NCBI GenBank assembly: GCA_030549495.1
Contig: JAUIRK010000920.1
Location: 496,001-560,000 of the forward strand
Length of the DNA stretch: 64,000 bases
Reading direction: 5' to 3'
Source: Nectonema munidae
Lineage: Eukaryota; Nematomorpha; Nectonematoida; Nectonematidae
In this document: positions 10,504 to 23,006 of the stretch, in pieces
How the letters are laid out: each line of letters starts with the position of its first letter
How positions within the stretch are numbered: the first letter of the stretch is position 1
Made by a program: the position numbers and the translations under genes
The notes under the pieces: model-generated
The model's input: only the letters and a program-made list of their open reading frames with translations
Database searches by the model: none
What the model was told of the DNA's origin: nothing

Positions 10504-12200
10504 TTCAAAACAAAGACTTCACATTTTTCTTTAGGTAAAAAATTTCGTTCAATAAGTCAACATTTTTAATTTTAGTCAAAAACAGATTTTTCAATTCAAA
10601 AAATGTTTTGCCTGGTTATCTCACACACGCATACACACACGTTTGAAAAATCAGTAAAAAAGGTTTTGGAAGTTAGTTAAGGTCGGTTTATGGTTAAAAG
10701 TGGTTTCTCGGAAAATGTTACAAATTTCTGTTGAAACCCACGCACCCAGCAAAACATAAGTTTGACGTTTTGCGGAGCAAAGTTGAGTATTGCCCCTTGA
10801 CTTAAATATATAGAAAATTAATAGGAAGGAAAAAGAGTCTTATTTGATATTCAAAAAATGCATAAATTTTTTGTAGCACTAATACATTTAGAGAAGGAAT
10901 TTGCCTGAACATTTACCTTTCTTTCTTTGTTGGAAAATTTTTTTGTTAATCTCTACAATTATAATCAGTCAATAAAAATAATGGTGTCATTATTATTAAG
11001 AAAGCACAATAGCACCGTTCATGTCGAAATATGAGTAAGGAAGGTCTAATGCTAAATCGAACACAAGACATTCTGGTAGCGAGTATCTAGTTACACACAC
11101 CCTACACATACGAACATGGAACACTATCCTTTTGAAAATTAGTTAAAAAAAAATAAAAAAAAAGCTAAAAGAAATATATTTATCTTTATAAAACACGAAG
11201 CTTAGCACAATAAAATAATTTTAATATTTATAAATTTCTTACAAGTTCTTCAGATTCGTATCTATCAGAGTTAATGAAAATTTATATATAGGATATATAA
11301 AAACGTATATAGAAACTTTGATGTTTAGAAAAAAATTTTACAAAAAACAAAAACAGATCCTAAAAATTGGTAGACATTTAAAAAGTATTAGTAAAAATGT
11401 CACTAAAATAATTTAAATTAAAATGAGGTAGATAAAACTCAATTTTTATGTTTGGCTATTGCTCGCTACCTACAGATTCTTATTATGACTTAGATTTATT
11501 TTTATTTTTATAGTTGTTTGTTGACTAAATGAAGCAATCGTCCAAGTTCGATTTATGTACATAATTAAAATGCTATTATGCAAAAATTTTTATTAACTCA
11601 TTTATTATATTAGCTTTTTGGCCGGGATAATTGAAAGAAATTTTCTTAATAATTTGAATATATTTTAGTTGGATATAAAATTAGTGCTATTTAAAAAGTT
11701 AAATACCAATTAGTAAAGCACGAAATAATTGACCTTAAAAAAATTGACTTTATTTTATTGACTTTATAACGAAAATTAAAAAAAATTGACTTTATAAAAG
11801 ATTTATTTATAGAAAAAAAAATTCATTTTACAAATTTGAGCTTATATCATGTACAATATCATAATAATTGATCATAAGAAGATATTTGCAAACATTTTCA
11901 TCATTAAAATTTCGATTTTTTCAATATATTTTTGAACATTGAAAAACTTCTTTCCACTTTTATTGATGCAGATTGTCCATTTTAGACCATAAAAAATTGG
12001 GCTAACAATATTAATATTGTTATATATATTTATAATATTAATTTTAATTTCTTTTAATAATTTTTTCAATATCATTATTTTCTAACAAGCAGATTTTTTT
12101 GCATAAGCAGCTTACATTAATTTGGAATATATCTTTATATGCTTTTTTAATACAATAACATTCATCTTTGAAATTTTCAATCAAATCAAGCAAATGTTTA
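10504..12200. other. AT-rich stretch, nothing firm
   Basis: No gene recognised. A minus-strand frame near 11872-12075 and sequence just beyond it read as protein-like for about 60-100 codons, but match no family I know. Confidence 0.25.
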
Positions 12201-12405
12201 TACTTTAAAATTTCCTTAAATCTTCAGGTTGAGAAGAAATGAGAAATGTTTCTTTGTAAGGCCATCATCAGAAAAGCCCTCAACAATTCAAATTCACCTA
12301 ATTTATCAACATACAAAAAGCTCATTTTAAATAAGATATTATCTTCAAAAAAGTTTTCTTGCAATTTGAAGACCTAACCTGAAGATTTAAGAAAATTTTA
12401 AAGTA
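12201..12405. repeat. Inverted repeat: 30-base arms, ~145-base loop
   Basis: TACTTTAAAATTTCCTTAAA at 12201-12220, continuing to CTTCAGGTT at 12230, is matched in reverse complement by 12376-12405 with a single difference. The loop has no matching structure. The arms are too close to identical to be chance, but no known element is recognised. Confidence 0.7.
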
Positions 12406-12617
12406 TAGCCTTTTTTACATTCAGCCTTACAATAAAAACTATCAAAATAATTATTCATACTTTAATTTTAGATAGCTTATAGGCGAAAATTTTTTGGTGC
12501 TACGTACTACTATTGGTAGATGAGGGATCTATCAAGCTTATTTCCTTTTGTATAACAAACATGTAGTTTACTCATGTTTCTACTTTGAGGTTTGTGTCTT
12601 TCAAATCCACTATCGTT

Positions 12618-12867
12618 CAGGGGCGGATACAGAAAAAACCTTCAGCGGGCAAAATTGGATCAAATGATTAACAAGCCTTTATTTTTAGTAGGAACAAATT
12701 ATGGCGTTTTTCTATAAGATTAATGTGTTTTTTTTGCAAAATTTAGAGACTATATAAATAATTAATTCCAATTAAAAATTATTCCAATTGCATAAAAAAT
12801 AGCCAAATTGAAAAGTAAAAAATGGTGGGGGTGATTGTCCCTTGGCTCTCCATTAGATCTGGCCCTG
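12618..12867. mobile_element. Possible hAT MITE
   Basis: Left end CAGGGGCGGATACAG resembles a common hAT terminus. The right end, read in reverse, is CAGGGCCAGATCTAATG. The flanking octamers agree at only four of eight positions, so the pairing of these ends is uncertain. Confidence 0.4.
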
Positions 12868-12893
12868 CCACCAATGAGTTTATGAGTTGAACC

Positions 12894-13192
12894 CAGGGAC
12901 GCACACTTTGAGGAAGGGGGTGGGCAAAAATTTTTTAGCCCACAATATTTATAACTTTGTAGTTTGTGTTGCAAATATTTAATATCAATATATAACCATA
13001 AATTGCTTAATTAATTTTGAAAGTTGTAGAAATGTACAACTTTGAAAATTGTGTGTGTTATAAAAATTTTTTAATGAAACTCCATTTAAAAAAAATGAAT
13101 TTCCATAAATTATTAAATTCCATAAAGCATGAAGCTCCCATTTAAAAAATTTTTGTCCACCATCTCAATAAATTTGAGATTGTGCGTCCTTG
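12894..13192. mobile_element. hAT MITE (CAGGGACGCACA ends)
   Basis: Terminal inverted repeats are CAGGGACGCACACTTT on the left and, in reverse, CAAGGACGCACAATCTC on the right. Subterminal G-rich sequence (GGAAGGGGGTGGGC) follows the left end, as in other MITEs here. The target duplication has decayed (four of eight bases agree). Related left ends occur at 27423 and 43705. Confidence 0.65.
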
Positions 13193-14554
13193 ATCAAGCC
13201 AATTATAAAATTTTGTTCACATTTATTTTTACCCATGTTCCCTGAAAGAATATAATACAAATTTAAAACTGGGAAAATTTTGAAAAAAATTTCTATCTTC
13301 AGGTTATGTACGGGAACGGTAAAAGAAACATGCTTCTCTACATTACCAATTCTTTCTCAAAATATGTCCCAATTTAATTTTTCAATATAATTCCAACACG
13401 GGTGAATCATAATATATATAATTATAGAGTTGGAATAAGGCGTAAAAATGGCGTTATAGAGAAATCGCAAGATATTATTTAAATAAGTTTTGTAAAGCTC
13501 CTTTGATTTCTCATCGTAATAGATGTTATAATGAAGAGAATATGGATGAAAAAAACATTTCATTTCTAAGGTAAAAGATACAATATAAAAAGTAAATTGA
13601 AAAGTAAACAATCTTTATTCAAAAATTTTTAAGGGATGAATTTTCAACCAAGATGGTCATTAATGGATCTTCAAACTGTTTACATTTTATAATTTGACGT
13701 GTTTTTCAATGACTCAGCTCCACTTCATCTATAAAATATCCTACATCAAATTTACAAAATAGTATAAATTTTTGCTATACATATTTGAGGACAATATAAA
13801 ACTAATAAAATAATATTTTTCCCAAATTTTGTTGTTTGTAACAGAAACAGAAGCTATATATATTTCAAATAAAAATAGATATATGACACACAATATCACA
13901 ACGTTAAGAGCTCGGAGATACTCAACAAAGTTTAGTTTAGTAATTTTAGATAATTTTTTTGATTTGTCTTGAGTTAATCCTACCTATAATAAAGAGTTAT
14001 TTTCAATTAAATATTTTTAGGAATTTTTAATTTTCTTCTAAATACTTTATAATATGGTGTTTGGAAACTTGCTAGCAATATTTTTCTAAATTATTATCAG
14101 AACTTATATCAGATATCAAAAAATTATTATGAAACCTCTAGAAGTCTAGAGTTAGAATTAAATTTAAAAAAAATAAAGTTTTTTAGTAGGTATCATACAT
14201 TCAAGAAAAATCAATCTCAGCTGATATGCATGTTATGATTGAAGATAGGAAAGAAAGATTTATTTGAAAACAGAAAATCATTCAATTTTGAATTTAATGT
14301 GATTCATAGAATCACAGAGAATGACATATTGAATAGGTTACAATCATTTTGTAAACAAATTCATTATATACAAAATTATGATAAAAAAAACATTTGTCAT
14401 CAATCGACTTGCTACCTTATGTTACAAATAGAATAAACAGTTATGGGATGTTAGGTAAGATTTTTAGAAAAGAATATGCGTAATAAAAATTTGGATAATA
14501 TAAAAAAATGAATATATAAATCTCCTAACCTGTACGGTTGAATGCGGGTAGACA
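13193..14554. other. AT-rich stretch, nothing recognised
   Basis: Only short composition-driven open frames (for example 13357-13611 minus, 14239-14436 plus). No repeats with clear boundaries. Confidence 0.25.
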
Positions 14555-15500
14555 ACTTGAGTGTCATCTCCAACCTATATACTACGATAATTCATCTCCA
14601 ACCTTTTTACTACGATGATCCATCTCCAACCTGTATACTTAGATGATTCATCTCCAACCCGTATACTACGATGATTCATCTCCAACCTGTATACTACGAT
14701 GGTTTCTATTCCATGTACAAATGAATAGGGAGACAATGTTCAACTTTCTGTTCACATTCTGCTAGATGTAAGATTTGATATACCTCATTCGGGGAGACGA
14801 TGCTACATAAGTTATTACCTATATACATTATACCTGTATACTACGTTGGTTCATCTCCAACCTATATACTACGATGATTCATCTCCAACCTTTTTACTAC
14901 GATGATTCATCTCCAACCTTTTTACTACGATGATCCATCTCCAACCTGTATACTTCGATGATTCATCTCCAACCCGTATACTACGATGATTCATCTCCAA
15001 CATGTATACTACGATGGTTTCTATTCCATGTACAAATGAATAGGGAGACAATGTTCAACTTTCTGTTAACATTTTGCTAGATGTAATATTTGATATACCT
15101 CATTCGTGGACACGATATTACATAAGTTATTACCTATATACATGTATACTAGGATGGTTCATCTCCAACCTGTATACTGTGAGGGTTCATCTCCAACTTG
15201 TCAGTTTATATTTTGCTAGATGTAAGATTTGATATACCTCAGATGTTACATAAATTATTACCTATATTTTAGCAATTTTTTCACGATATTAAATAAGATA
15301 TTTGACAAATAATCAAAATAAAATTCTGTAATCAAAGAATCGAAAAATATTCTTTAAAATATCAAAAAATATCAAACTTTCTGTTCATATTTTGCTACCT
15401 CATACGATGTTACAAAAGTTATTATCTATATTTTGCAATTTGCACTATATTAAATAATATATTTGTCAAATAATAATCAAAGAATCGAAAAATGTTCAAA
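14555..15500 (+). repeat. Composite minisatellite with 28-base units and a longer second-order repeat
   Basis: A 28-base unit, TATACTACGATGATTCATCT plus CCAACCTG, recurs head to tail at 14560-14700 and again at 14830-15010. After each block comes the same ~130-base spacer: GGTTTCTATTCCATGTACAA, GGGAGACAATGTTCAACTTT, GATTTGATATACCTCATTCG and ATAAGTTATTACCTATATAC. Shorter, more decayed copies continue to about 15500. The same composite arrangement is present at 55.86-56.36 kb. It lies immediately upstream of the piggyBac relic at 15596, so it may be that element's subterminal region. Confidence 0.85.
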
Positions 15501-15595
15501 TCGTAATATTGATCTCACATTTTAACAAAGGCTTTTGATTGGTTTATTGAATGGAACACTTACATCATTTTTGACCTTACTTCATTTCTCCGAAT

Positions 15596-17484
15596 ATGAG
15601 CTCTTCTAGTTGTGATTTTAGTGCAAGTTCTTCATATATCTCAAACTAAAGTAGTACTTCTACTGATACTGAAGAAGATCTTACTTCAGACTGTCTTATT
15701 GCTACTTTTTAAGACTGAATATTTTTGGACAACTAGGAAATCTAATCAAGGTAGACCTTCACTCCGAAATATAAGAGGTATTGTAACGCATCCTCCAGGT
15801 CCCAGGAAAGGCACTGAATTGTTGAGTTCTTCAATTTCTATTTTCAAGCTTTTTTTACAGACGAGTCATTCAACACATATGTAAGTGCCCATGGCTCACA
15901 TGGAATCCAATTTCAAGTAAGCTAACTCTTATTTGGTAAATTTGTTAATTTATATACTAACAAATCTGTATTTAACGACGTTTCAAAGAAAGGGTAAGTT
16001 AGTGTCGTTCATAGCGAGTGATCGATTAATCCAAGTTAAAGGTGGTCCTACACTTAAATGTAAAAAACCAAATAAAAAGCCTAAATTGTAATTGTGTAAT
16101 CTAATATCTTAAAATAATAATATGAGTCGTTAAGACAGGTTTACTGTATTTTACTTATAGTTACCTATATTTTAAATTTATATAGGCTTAACTTTACAGA
16201 ATTTGAAGTACTGCTATGAAAAGTTCAACATACATCACCTTTGTGGCTACTTACGATGCTTGCTTTACATGGGACAATCAAGAAATCAACGAGTTGATGT
16301 TAAGTATCTTTTTTCGGAGATGTTTGGTGAACCTTTTTTGATTGCATCAATTACATATGTTTGTTCTAATCAATACTTTTATTAGATTTGATTTAAAAAC
16401 AGTTATAAATCATAATGATAAGATATGCAAAGTTTGCATTTTATAAAAACATTTTTCAGAAGTAGTTTCAAAATATTGTCCTAATGAATATGTTACAAAC
16501 GATGAACAACTTGTAAGTTTAGGGATGGATGTTTTATTAAAATATACGATCCGTTTAAACCAGGTTACTACAGAATAAAAATCTATCATTGTAACGACTC
16601 CAAATCTTTCTACATTTTGCAACCTGAAATTTATGTATCAGAACTTAGAAAAACAAGTTATTTCAGTGGTAGGGCTATAGTGAAGAGGCTGATAAACAAT
16701 ATATTTGTTCCGAATGGCACAGGGATAGTGGTTGGCAGGTTTTTCATGTCTTACGAACACAAATTACATGTGAGTGTGCTCAAAAAAAGGATGTTACGAT
16801 AATAGGGACTGTTAGGTCAAATCGAAACTTCTAGCCTCATATTATCAGGCGCCAACCTTTGAAAGGTTTGAGATTGAATGAGTGTGAAAGCAAATTTCTC
16901 TATGCTTCAGACGCATCTCTTACAGTTTACATTCAGAGAAAACATGCTCACAAAAATTTTAAGGTTGTTTATATCTTGTCTAGCCAACACAAATGTGTTG
17001 GAGAGTATAACAAACAGGAAACAATTTTTTTGTATAATAAGTACAAAGGTGGTGGGGATACCGCTAATAAAATGCTAAGAGAGGATATACGTCTTATAGG
17101 CCCCGAAAGAATATGGTCTATGGCCATTTTTACAAATTATCTTGACATTTCAATTTTCAGTTGGATAATATGCTCTGAAAATGACCGTAATTTGTCTCGA
17201 AGTATAAAAAGTGGGAGAAAACACTTTATTAGGCATGTTTTAGTTTGACTGAAAAATACATGCGCTTGAGATCAAACAGTTCTAGTTTGAGTGGCATAAG
17301 AAGAAATATTTTGACTTTTTTTGGAATTGAAACTGTTGTTGAAAGAAATGAATCACAATCTTCTCGTGGATTTGGTTTAGTTACAGGCTGTAAGCCAAAA
17401 AGTGGAGGTACAAGAAAATGTTACCTCTGTAAAAAGTATATTTGTAAGAACCATACAAAGTTAGTATGTCCTTCATGTCAATAA
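15596..17484 (+). pseudogene. piggyBac transposase relic, near full length
   Basis: Begins at an ATG (15596) with a Ser/Asp/Glu-rich N-terminus (STSTDTEEDLTSD), as in many piggyBac transposases. GPRKGTELLSSSISIFKLFL follows (conserved N-domain), then FNIHHLCGYLRCLLYMGQS (16217 on), and IVVGRFFMSYEHKLHVSVLK in the FFTS region. The catalytic YNKYKGGGDTANKML and IWSMAIFTNYLDISIFSW lie near 17030-17160. The C-terminal cysteine cluster RKCYLCKKYICKNHTK and CPSC ends at 17484. Length matches an intact ~600-residue transposase, but at least five frame breaks and stops make it dead. Terminal repeats were not identified. Confidence 0.88.
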
Positions 17485-19567
17485 AATTAAAAATTCTTTT
17501 ATTGCTTTTGCAAAATTGTGTAGTAAAGATGCTTTTATTTTCGTTACTTTTACATGTTGCGAGAAAGTTACCAAACTTTCACATTTATGTAGCAAATGAT
17601 TAGGAATTGATTTGGAGCAACCACGCAATTTTTTTATGATATTAAAGCATAGACCGTCTGATTTAGAATATAGCCCATTTTAGATAAATTTCTGACAACT
17701 CTCTGTTGTGTGATAATTTTTTGTAAAAAATGTCAAAATACATTGGGGTGTTTTCATCTAGAAATCACATTTGTGGCCCCTGTATTGAAACTATGCGTGA
17801 TGAAGACTAGAGCTGGAACTCGTGATGTAGGAAATCAAAGCGAGTAATCTAGCCAACCCCTTACACACTGCCCTAATAGTAATAGTGTCAACTTTTGATT
17901 TAAAAACAATCACTTTTTTTGCCATTAAGTTTACTTTATAAATTTTAGTTCTTATAATTGTAAAAAATATTTTTTATCTATATTATTCTATTTTTTCTAA
18001 TGAAAAAATTTTTTTAAGCTTAGAAAATACAAATTTTATGAAGTTATTGTATTTAGATGGCGTTAATTTTTGTTAATTTTGGATGTCACAACTTTTTTAC
18101 AAAGAGTTATTTAACTTTCATTCTTATGATTTAATAAAATTTTATTCATATAAAATAAAGATTGATAATTTTTTTTACAAAACCTCAGGAAAATTAAATC
18201 ACTTTTTTTTACTATATTATATTCAGGCATAAGTAACCTATCGAGAAAAACTTTATAAAAAAATTGTATCCCTTATCAAATTAATTTTTTTCTTTCAATG
18301 CAAATAGTTTGAAAAAAAATTACATTTTAATCACAAAAAGTAAATTGTTTTCAAATTCTTTAGAGTTTTTTATTGAAAAGTATGAAAGTATTATAGAAAA
18401 GTTTAATCTAAAAATTTTATAACAAATTGTAACTATATAAAAATTTTTAATTCAAAATAAATATGATTAGTTTACAAGTTTGCTTTATTTTTGCGGATTA
18501 CATTGCTAATCCGACAAAACGTCTAATCCGGTACCTTCCAACTCGAAATGATGCTGGAAGTCAAACCGTTAAGGACAATTTGGCCACAAGGCATTATTAA
18601 TATCAATATAATTTGAGGCCAAATGACCCAAAATATTTTTTTCTTAAAGAAAGTGCCATTATGTTGCGAGATAATTTTTACAACAAATACACATGAAAAG
18701 TTTTATAGCTTTCGAGTTCTTTGCAACTCATTCATAAGCTGTGTTATAGCATACAAACAAGCATAAACAAAATCTTTTTTGACCAAATAAAAATGCTTTT
18801 ATCTATGGTACACGATTTTTAAAGGGTAGTATTTTTGGCATTAATATTATTATTATTATGTAAAACTTGTCATGCTCTTTACAGATAAAATCAGTAATGA
18901 GTAAGGTTTCTAGAATCAGTACGATTTCTACAAGCATCGTATTTTCCTTTCTTTATTCCACTAGTGTCCTCCTTTTCTATTCATATATCTTTCCTTAGAT
19001 TTAAGTACTCGAATATTTTTTAGGGTATGATATATGTAATCTTTTTTTCCACTTTTTGTGTCTCTTTCTTTTTGCTTCTCTACACTATTTTTTGATTGAA
19101 CACATCTCGATGAAGACCGTTTTCCTTCGTCTCCCTAATTTTGTTCACTCGTGAAAAGTAACTTTATTTTGTTGTTGTAAATAAATCTAAACCACTCAAC
19201 AACATGCCAAATCATTTATTTAAACTTATGATCCTGTTCCTAACTAATTAAAGCTTTCTTATACCTAGATATATCTGTGTATGCAATTTTATTAAAATAA
19301 ATAGAGGTCAAGATTAAAAAAAACTCCTAATATTTTTTTAGGAGAAGCACAGTGGGTAAGAGTGTGCTTTGAGGATATATTGCTTTTGTGCGGACAAAAT
19401 GTGGAAAGACATAGTGTAGAGATACAGAGTGTCGAACAGACAATGATAAAGACAGGGGGAAGATAAATGATAATGAAAGAGAGTATAAAGTATAATGTAT
19501 CGAACAGATAATGATAAAGACAGGAGGAAGATTTTGATACATACGACGTCAATGCTGGGTTAGAATA
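17485..19567. other. AT-rich stretch with one dispersed repeat
   Basis: No gene seen. Segment 18478-18560 (TTTGCGGATTACATTGCTAA, TAATCCGGTACCTTCCAACT) resembles 21655-21760 in order and wording. Together they suggest a decayed repeat family, possibly pogo-like because of the TCCGA-type strings. Confidence 0.3.
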
Positions 19568-19575
19568 CCTTAGAG

Positions 19576-19782
19576 CAGCGTTTTTCAAACTGTGGGTCCT
19601 TTCAGTGGCTCGCGTAAAAATAAAATGGGTCGTGACAAAAAAGAAAGGACATATAAATAGTCGATGTTAAATAAATGAACGTAGTGATCAGAGTTTGTCT
19701 TATTACACCTAAGTATTATGGGTCGCGATGCAAACCGTGGTTTTTGCTATGGGTCGCAGTAAAAAAAGTTTGAAAAACGCTG
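19576..19782. mobile_element. Complete hAT MITE, 207 bp
   Basis: Terminal inverted repeats CAGCGTTTTTCAAACTGTGG (left) and, in reverse, CAGCGTTTTTCAAACTTTTT (right). The insertion is flanked by a perfect 8-bp duplication, CCTTAGAG, at 19568-19575 and 19783-19790. The duplication length and the CAG...CTG ends identify the hAT superfamily. No coding capacity. The perfect duplication suggests a fairly recent insertion. Confidence 0.95.
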
Positions 19783-19790
19783 CCTTAGAG

Positions 19791-20483
19791 CCATCGCTCA
19801 CAATCTTTAAATAAATATTGCTGCAAGTTTTTTTAATACATTAATACATTTTTATTGATAAGGTATTTTCATATTTTCTTGATAAATAAAATTCTTATTG
19901 TTTTTAATGTTATATTGATGTATAATTGTAATCCTTTATCCATTTTATCTTTTCGACACTTTTTCATTTCGTCACTCTGTCTTTCGCACTCTCTCTTTCG
20001 ACATTCTGTCCTAGAACCTTATTGCTTCAACAAATCTTCAAATCAGCGCGTGCAGGCTTCCAATCTCGATTTTCAAAAGCACACAAGAGAAGATGTGAGG
20101 AATCAGGATAAACAAAGATTCAATAGGGAAAAAGTTTTGACAACCACTTTAATAATAACAACAATAATAATAATAATATGCATACTTTTATATTTGAGCG
20201 AGTAAGACAAATTCAGCCTTGCACTTTTCCACAATATATTTTTTCCTCCATCCTCTTTCATTCCTCCTACTCAGAATAAAGAAGAAAGCCTTCGAATTAA
20301 AATTTAAATATTCGGAAGATTAATAATGCCTTTTGAAGTTGCACAAAAAAAAAATGACAGAAGCAAAAGTTTGTTGTCTCACAGAGAGAAGGAAGAGACG
20401 ACCTCATATCCTGTGAACGAGATGTCACATCCATAAACTACAAAAACTCACCTTTCGAGGTCTTTTCCTTCTCCGAAGTTTGG
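19791..20483. other. Upstream region of the small secreted-peptide gene
   Basis: AT-rich, with no gene recognised. Less AT-rich sequence from 20340 to 20480 (TTGTCTCACAGAGAGAAGGA, CACCTTTCGAGGTCTTTTCC) immediately precedes the TATA-like box and may hold proximal regulatory sites. Confidence 0.35.
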
Positions 20484-20519
20484 AATAAAAGGCGTTTGCT
20501 TACTTTCAAATTGTCATTC
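20484..20519 (+). promoter_or_regulatory. Core promoter: TATA-like box plus Inr
   Basis: AATAAAAG at 20484-20491 serves as a TATA-like box. TCATTC at 20514-20519 fits the arthropod initiator consensus TCAKTY with A+1 at 20516. The spacing of about 30 bases is canonical for RNA polymerase II. The ATG of the peptide gene follows 52 bases after the predicted start. Confidence 0.6.
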
Positions 20520-20567
20520 TTTTGTCATCCCTTCTTTCACCAACACTTTATTTTCAATTTAAAAAAA

Positions 20568-22883
20568 ATGAAAATCTTCGCTCTTATCTTCACCTTAGCT
20601 TGTTCCATGCTGGCTTATGAAAGTAAGAATTTGATATCAATTGAACATACGTTACTCAAGAGGAAAGAACTTTCAGATTTAATCCTAGCCTTCACATAAC
20701 GGGCACTAGGTCCTAAGTTTCCGTAAGAAAAATTTTTGTACTCACAAACGCAAAACTTTACCTTCCTTTCCCTTACCCGCAAAAAAATTACGTGGATACC
20801 CAAGGGTTCCCGTAATTCATTTACAGGTAAATTTGTTTGTAAACCAAAGTGTCTTTTCGCCCCTAATACTTTCTACCTCCCCGCCTAGCCGAGTCACACT
20901 TTTTTCAATTAACTTTGCATTTAATTCAAAATAAATTATTTGGCTTCATTTTTATTTCAATTTTGTCTTTTTGCAATTCTATCCGAAGTTAATTTTTTGA
21001 TTTATTGTATTTATATTGTTTTGACATGTCATTTTTGTTTAAACTTTTTTTTTATAAATATTTAAATATTATTTTAATCTTCTAAATTTTTAACAAGGAA
21101 TTAACAATTAAATTATTTCAAATAATTTTTCATAATTAATGAATTTGATGATTTCGGTTATGTGATGCTCCACCCCTTGTTACCATTAACTTTATAGTAA
21201 CAGTGAAAATATCCATTGACTTAAGCACCGACCCAACATAAAATATTTACCAAGCTTTTTGAACACTCTTCTTTGTGTAAATAAAACAATTTTTCATTTT
21301 TGTAGATCAATTAATTTTATTGTCTCAAGTGTTACCAATTCACCTTTGATTCTTTTAGAATAATTTTTAGTGTTAAATTCTGTTATCAAAACTTGAGAGT
21401 TTTTTTAAAGAAATGTTTAGAAAAAGTATTAGACAAAAATTTAACTTATAAACTTTTTAATAAATTCAATTTTGAAAAAAAACATCATGTCACAAGCTCC
21501 TTTTCTTCCTCTCTAGACAACTCAATTGAAACTTTCTATAGCTTATTTTCTACTTGCAGTAATGCTAATCTTATTCTATTCCATTAACCAATTTACAAAA
21601 AAAGATTTCTAAATTAAATCAAAAATTTTAAATTCAAGATATGCTGACTAGTTTTTAAGTTTGGTGTATTTTAGCCTAACACATGGTCTAATTCCGCAAA
21701 AATGGTAACCCGGCACTCTCCAAGTCCGTATGATGTCGGCTTAGTGACTGTCAAACTGTACAACGCTTAATTTAAGAATAAATAAACTAATTGTGCGTGA
21801 TGATTTACTTACAGCATAATTTACTTTTTAAATCGATATATCGAATGCCAGCATTTTGTTCTTAAATTTGCGGATTTTGACTTGAACATTTTATTTGTGT
21901 GTAGGCATGGTGGTAGCAAAAGTTGATGAAAATGGAAGAATTTGTGGATTAGGTAACTTCTTACACTTTTTTTAACTTAAAATTCGCATTAAAAATTTAT
22001 AAAGTGGAACCAGTGATAGAATTTAGTTAAAAAAATTAGGTGTCCATGATGTGATCCAAGTTTTTTTATATTGTTCAAATGAAAAATTAATAAAAATAAA
22101 TAATTTAGGGAGACAACATCCGTTTCACCTCTTCATAAATCCATTAATGTGTGGAACCTATATGGAATCTTTAGTGAACTGCATTGAAAGAACACTTTTT
22201 ACTCATATTTTTCACCTGGCACTCAACTAAAAGAATAAAATATTAGCTACTTGATGATTTATAAGTTCAGGAAAACCTTGATTTTGCGTAGAATGAAGTC
22301 AAAAACATGTTCTTTTAAATGTTCTTCACTTTCTTTCTGTACATTTGCGCCATGTTATTTGTTTCATTTTATTATGCGACCGTGATTAAATATACAGCCA
22401 TCCGTCCAATAACCCGTGTTTCAACATATAGGCCAACAGTCCAAACTTGTGTCATAAAGTTTTTTAAATTGAGTTGCACTCATTATACAAGTCAGCATAT
22501 TTTTCTGTTTTATACATTAAAAAAAATTATCCCTAACAGAATGTAACATATTTTTTTACTCCTCATATATTTCGAACTCAATTTTCCTGGAAATAAAAAT
22601 ATGAAATCTAGTTTAAATAAATCAGAATGTAATTAATTTTTACAGTATTTGTAATCTATTAAAGTTTTAAAGGCTTAACAATAAAAGCTGGATGTTACAT
22701 CTTTATATTACTAAAATATTTGGAAGTATTTCGCCTTATTGACCCATATGTTTAAACAGTTGTTTCTATTTTTACTTGTAATAATTAGATCTGTGGGATG
22801 GAGAATTCAGTGAAGACATGTTGCAAAACTTTGTAAAAACGGAAATGTGGGAGCAGGAACAAGCAACCGCACCTTCAAATTAA
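20568..22883 (+). CDS. Small secreted peptide, three exons (20568-20622, 21905-21952, 22789-22883)
   Basis: Exon 1 encodes MKIFALIFTLACSMLAYE, a typical signal peptide, and ends at AAA|GTAAGA (phase 1). Exon 2 follows a pyrimidine/T-rich TGTGTGTAG acceptor and encodes MVVAKVDENGRICGL, ending TTAG|GTAACT. Exon 3 follows AATTAG, encodes LWDGEFSEDMLQNFVKTEMW, then EQEQATAPSN and TAA. All three exons join in one frame with matching phases (55+48+95 nt), giving 65 residues; cleavage after Ala16 is plausible. The mature part is acidic with a single Cys (position 32), so it has no disulphide-rich toxin or defensin pattern. I do not recognise the family. A TATA/Inr promoter lies upstream and AATAAA lies at 23001. 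A hormone, cuticle or exocrine role is possible but unsupported. An exon could have been missed in the introns. Confidence 0.75.
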
Positions 22884-23000
22884 AGATATTTCAATTTTCC
22901 TCTAATTCTCATCTCATGATTCTTTTTTCTTCATAATCTCTTCCAACAATTGGGAAAGTTTATCTTCTATATATTTCAAAAAATAATTTTTTTTTTCTAA

Positions 23001-23006
23001 AATAAA
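23001..23006 (+). terminator. Candidate polyadenylation signal of the secreted-peptide gene
   Basis: AATAAA 118 bases after the stop codon, in an AT-rich 3' UTR. Position is suitable for a short transcript. Confidence 0.5.

Noticed and set aside
14869-15051. Minus-strand frame with repeated MNHRS-type units
   Set aside because: Translation of the 28-base minisatellite; the repeat explains it.
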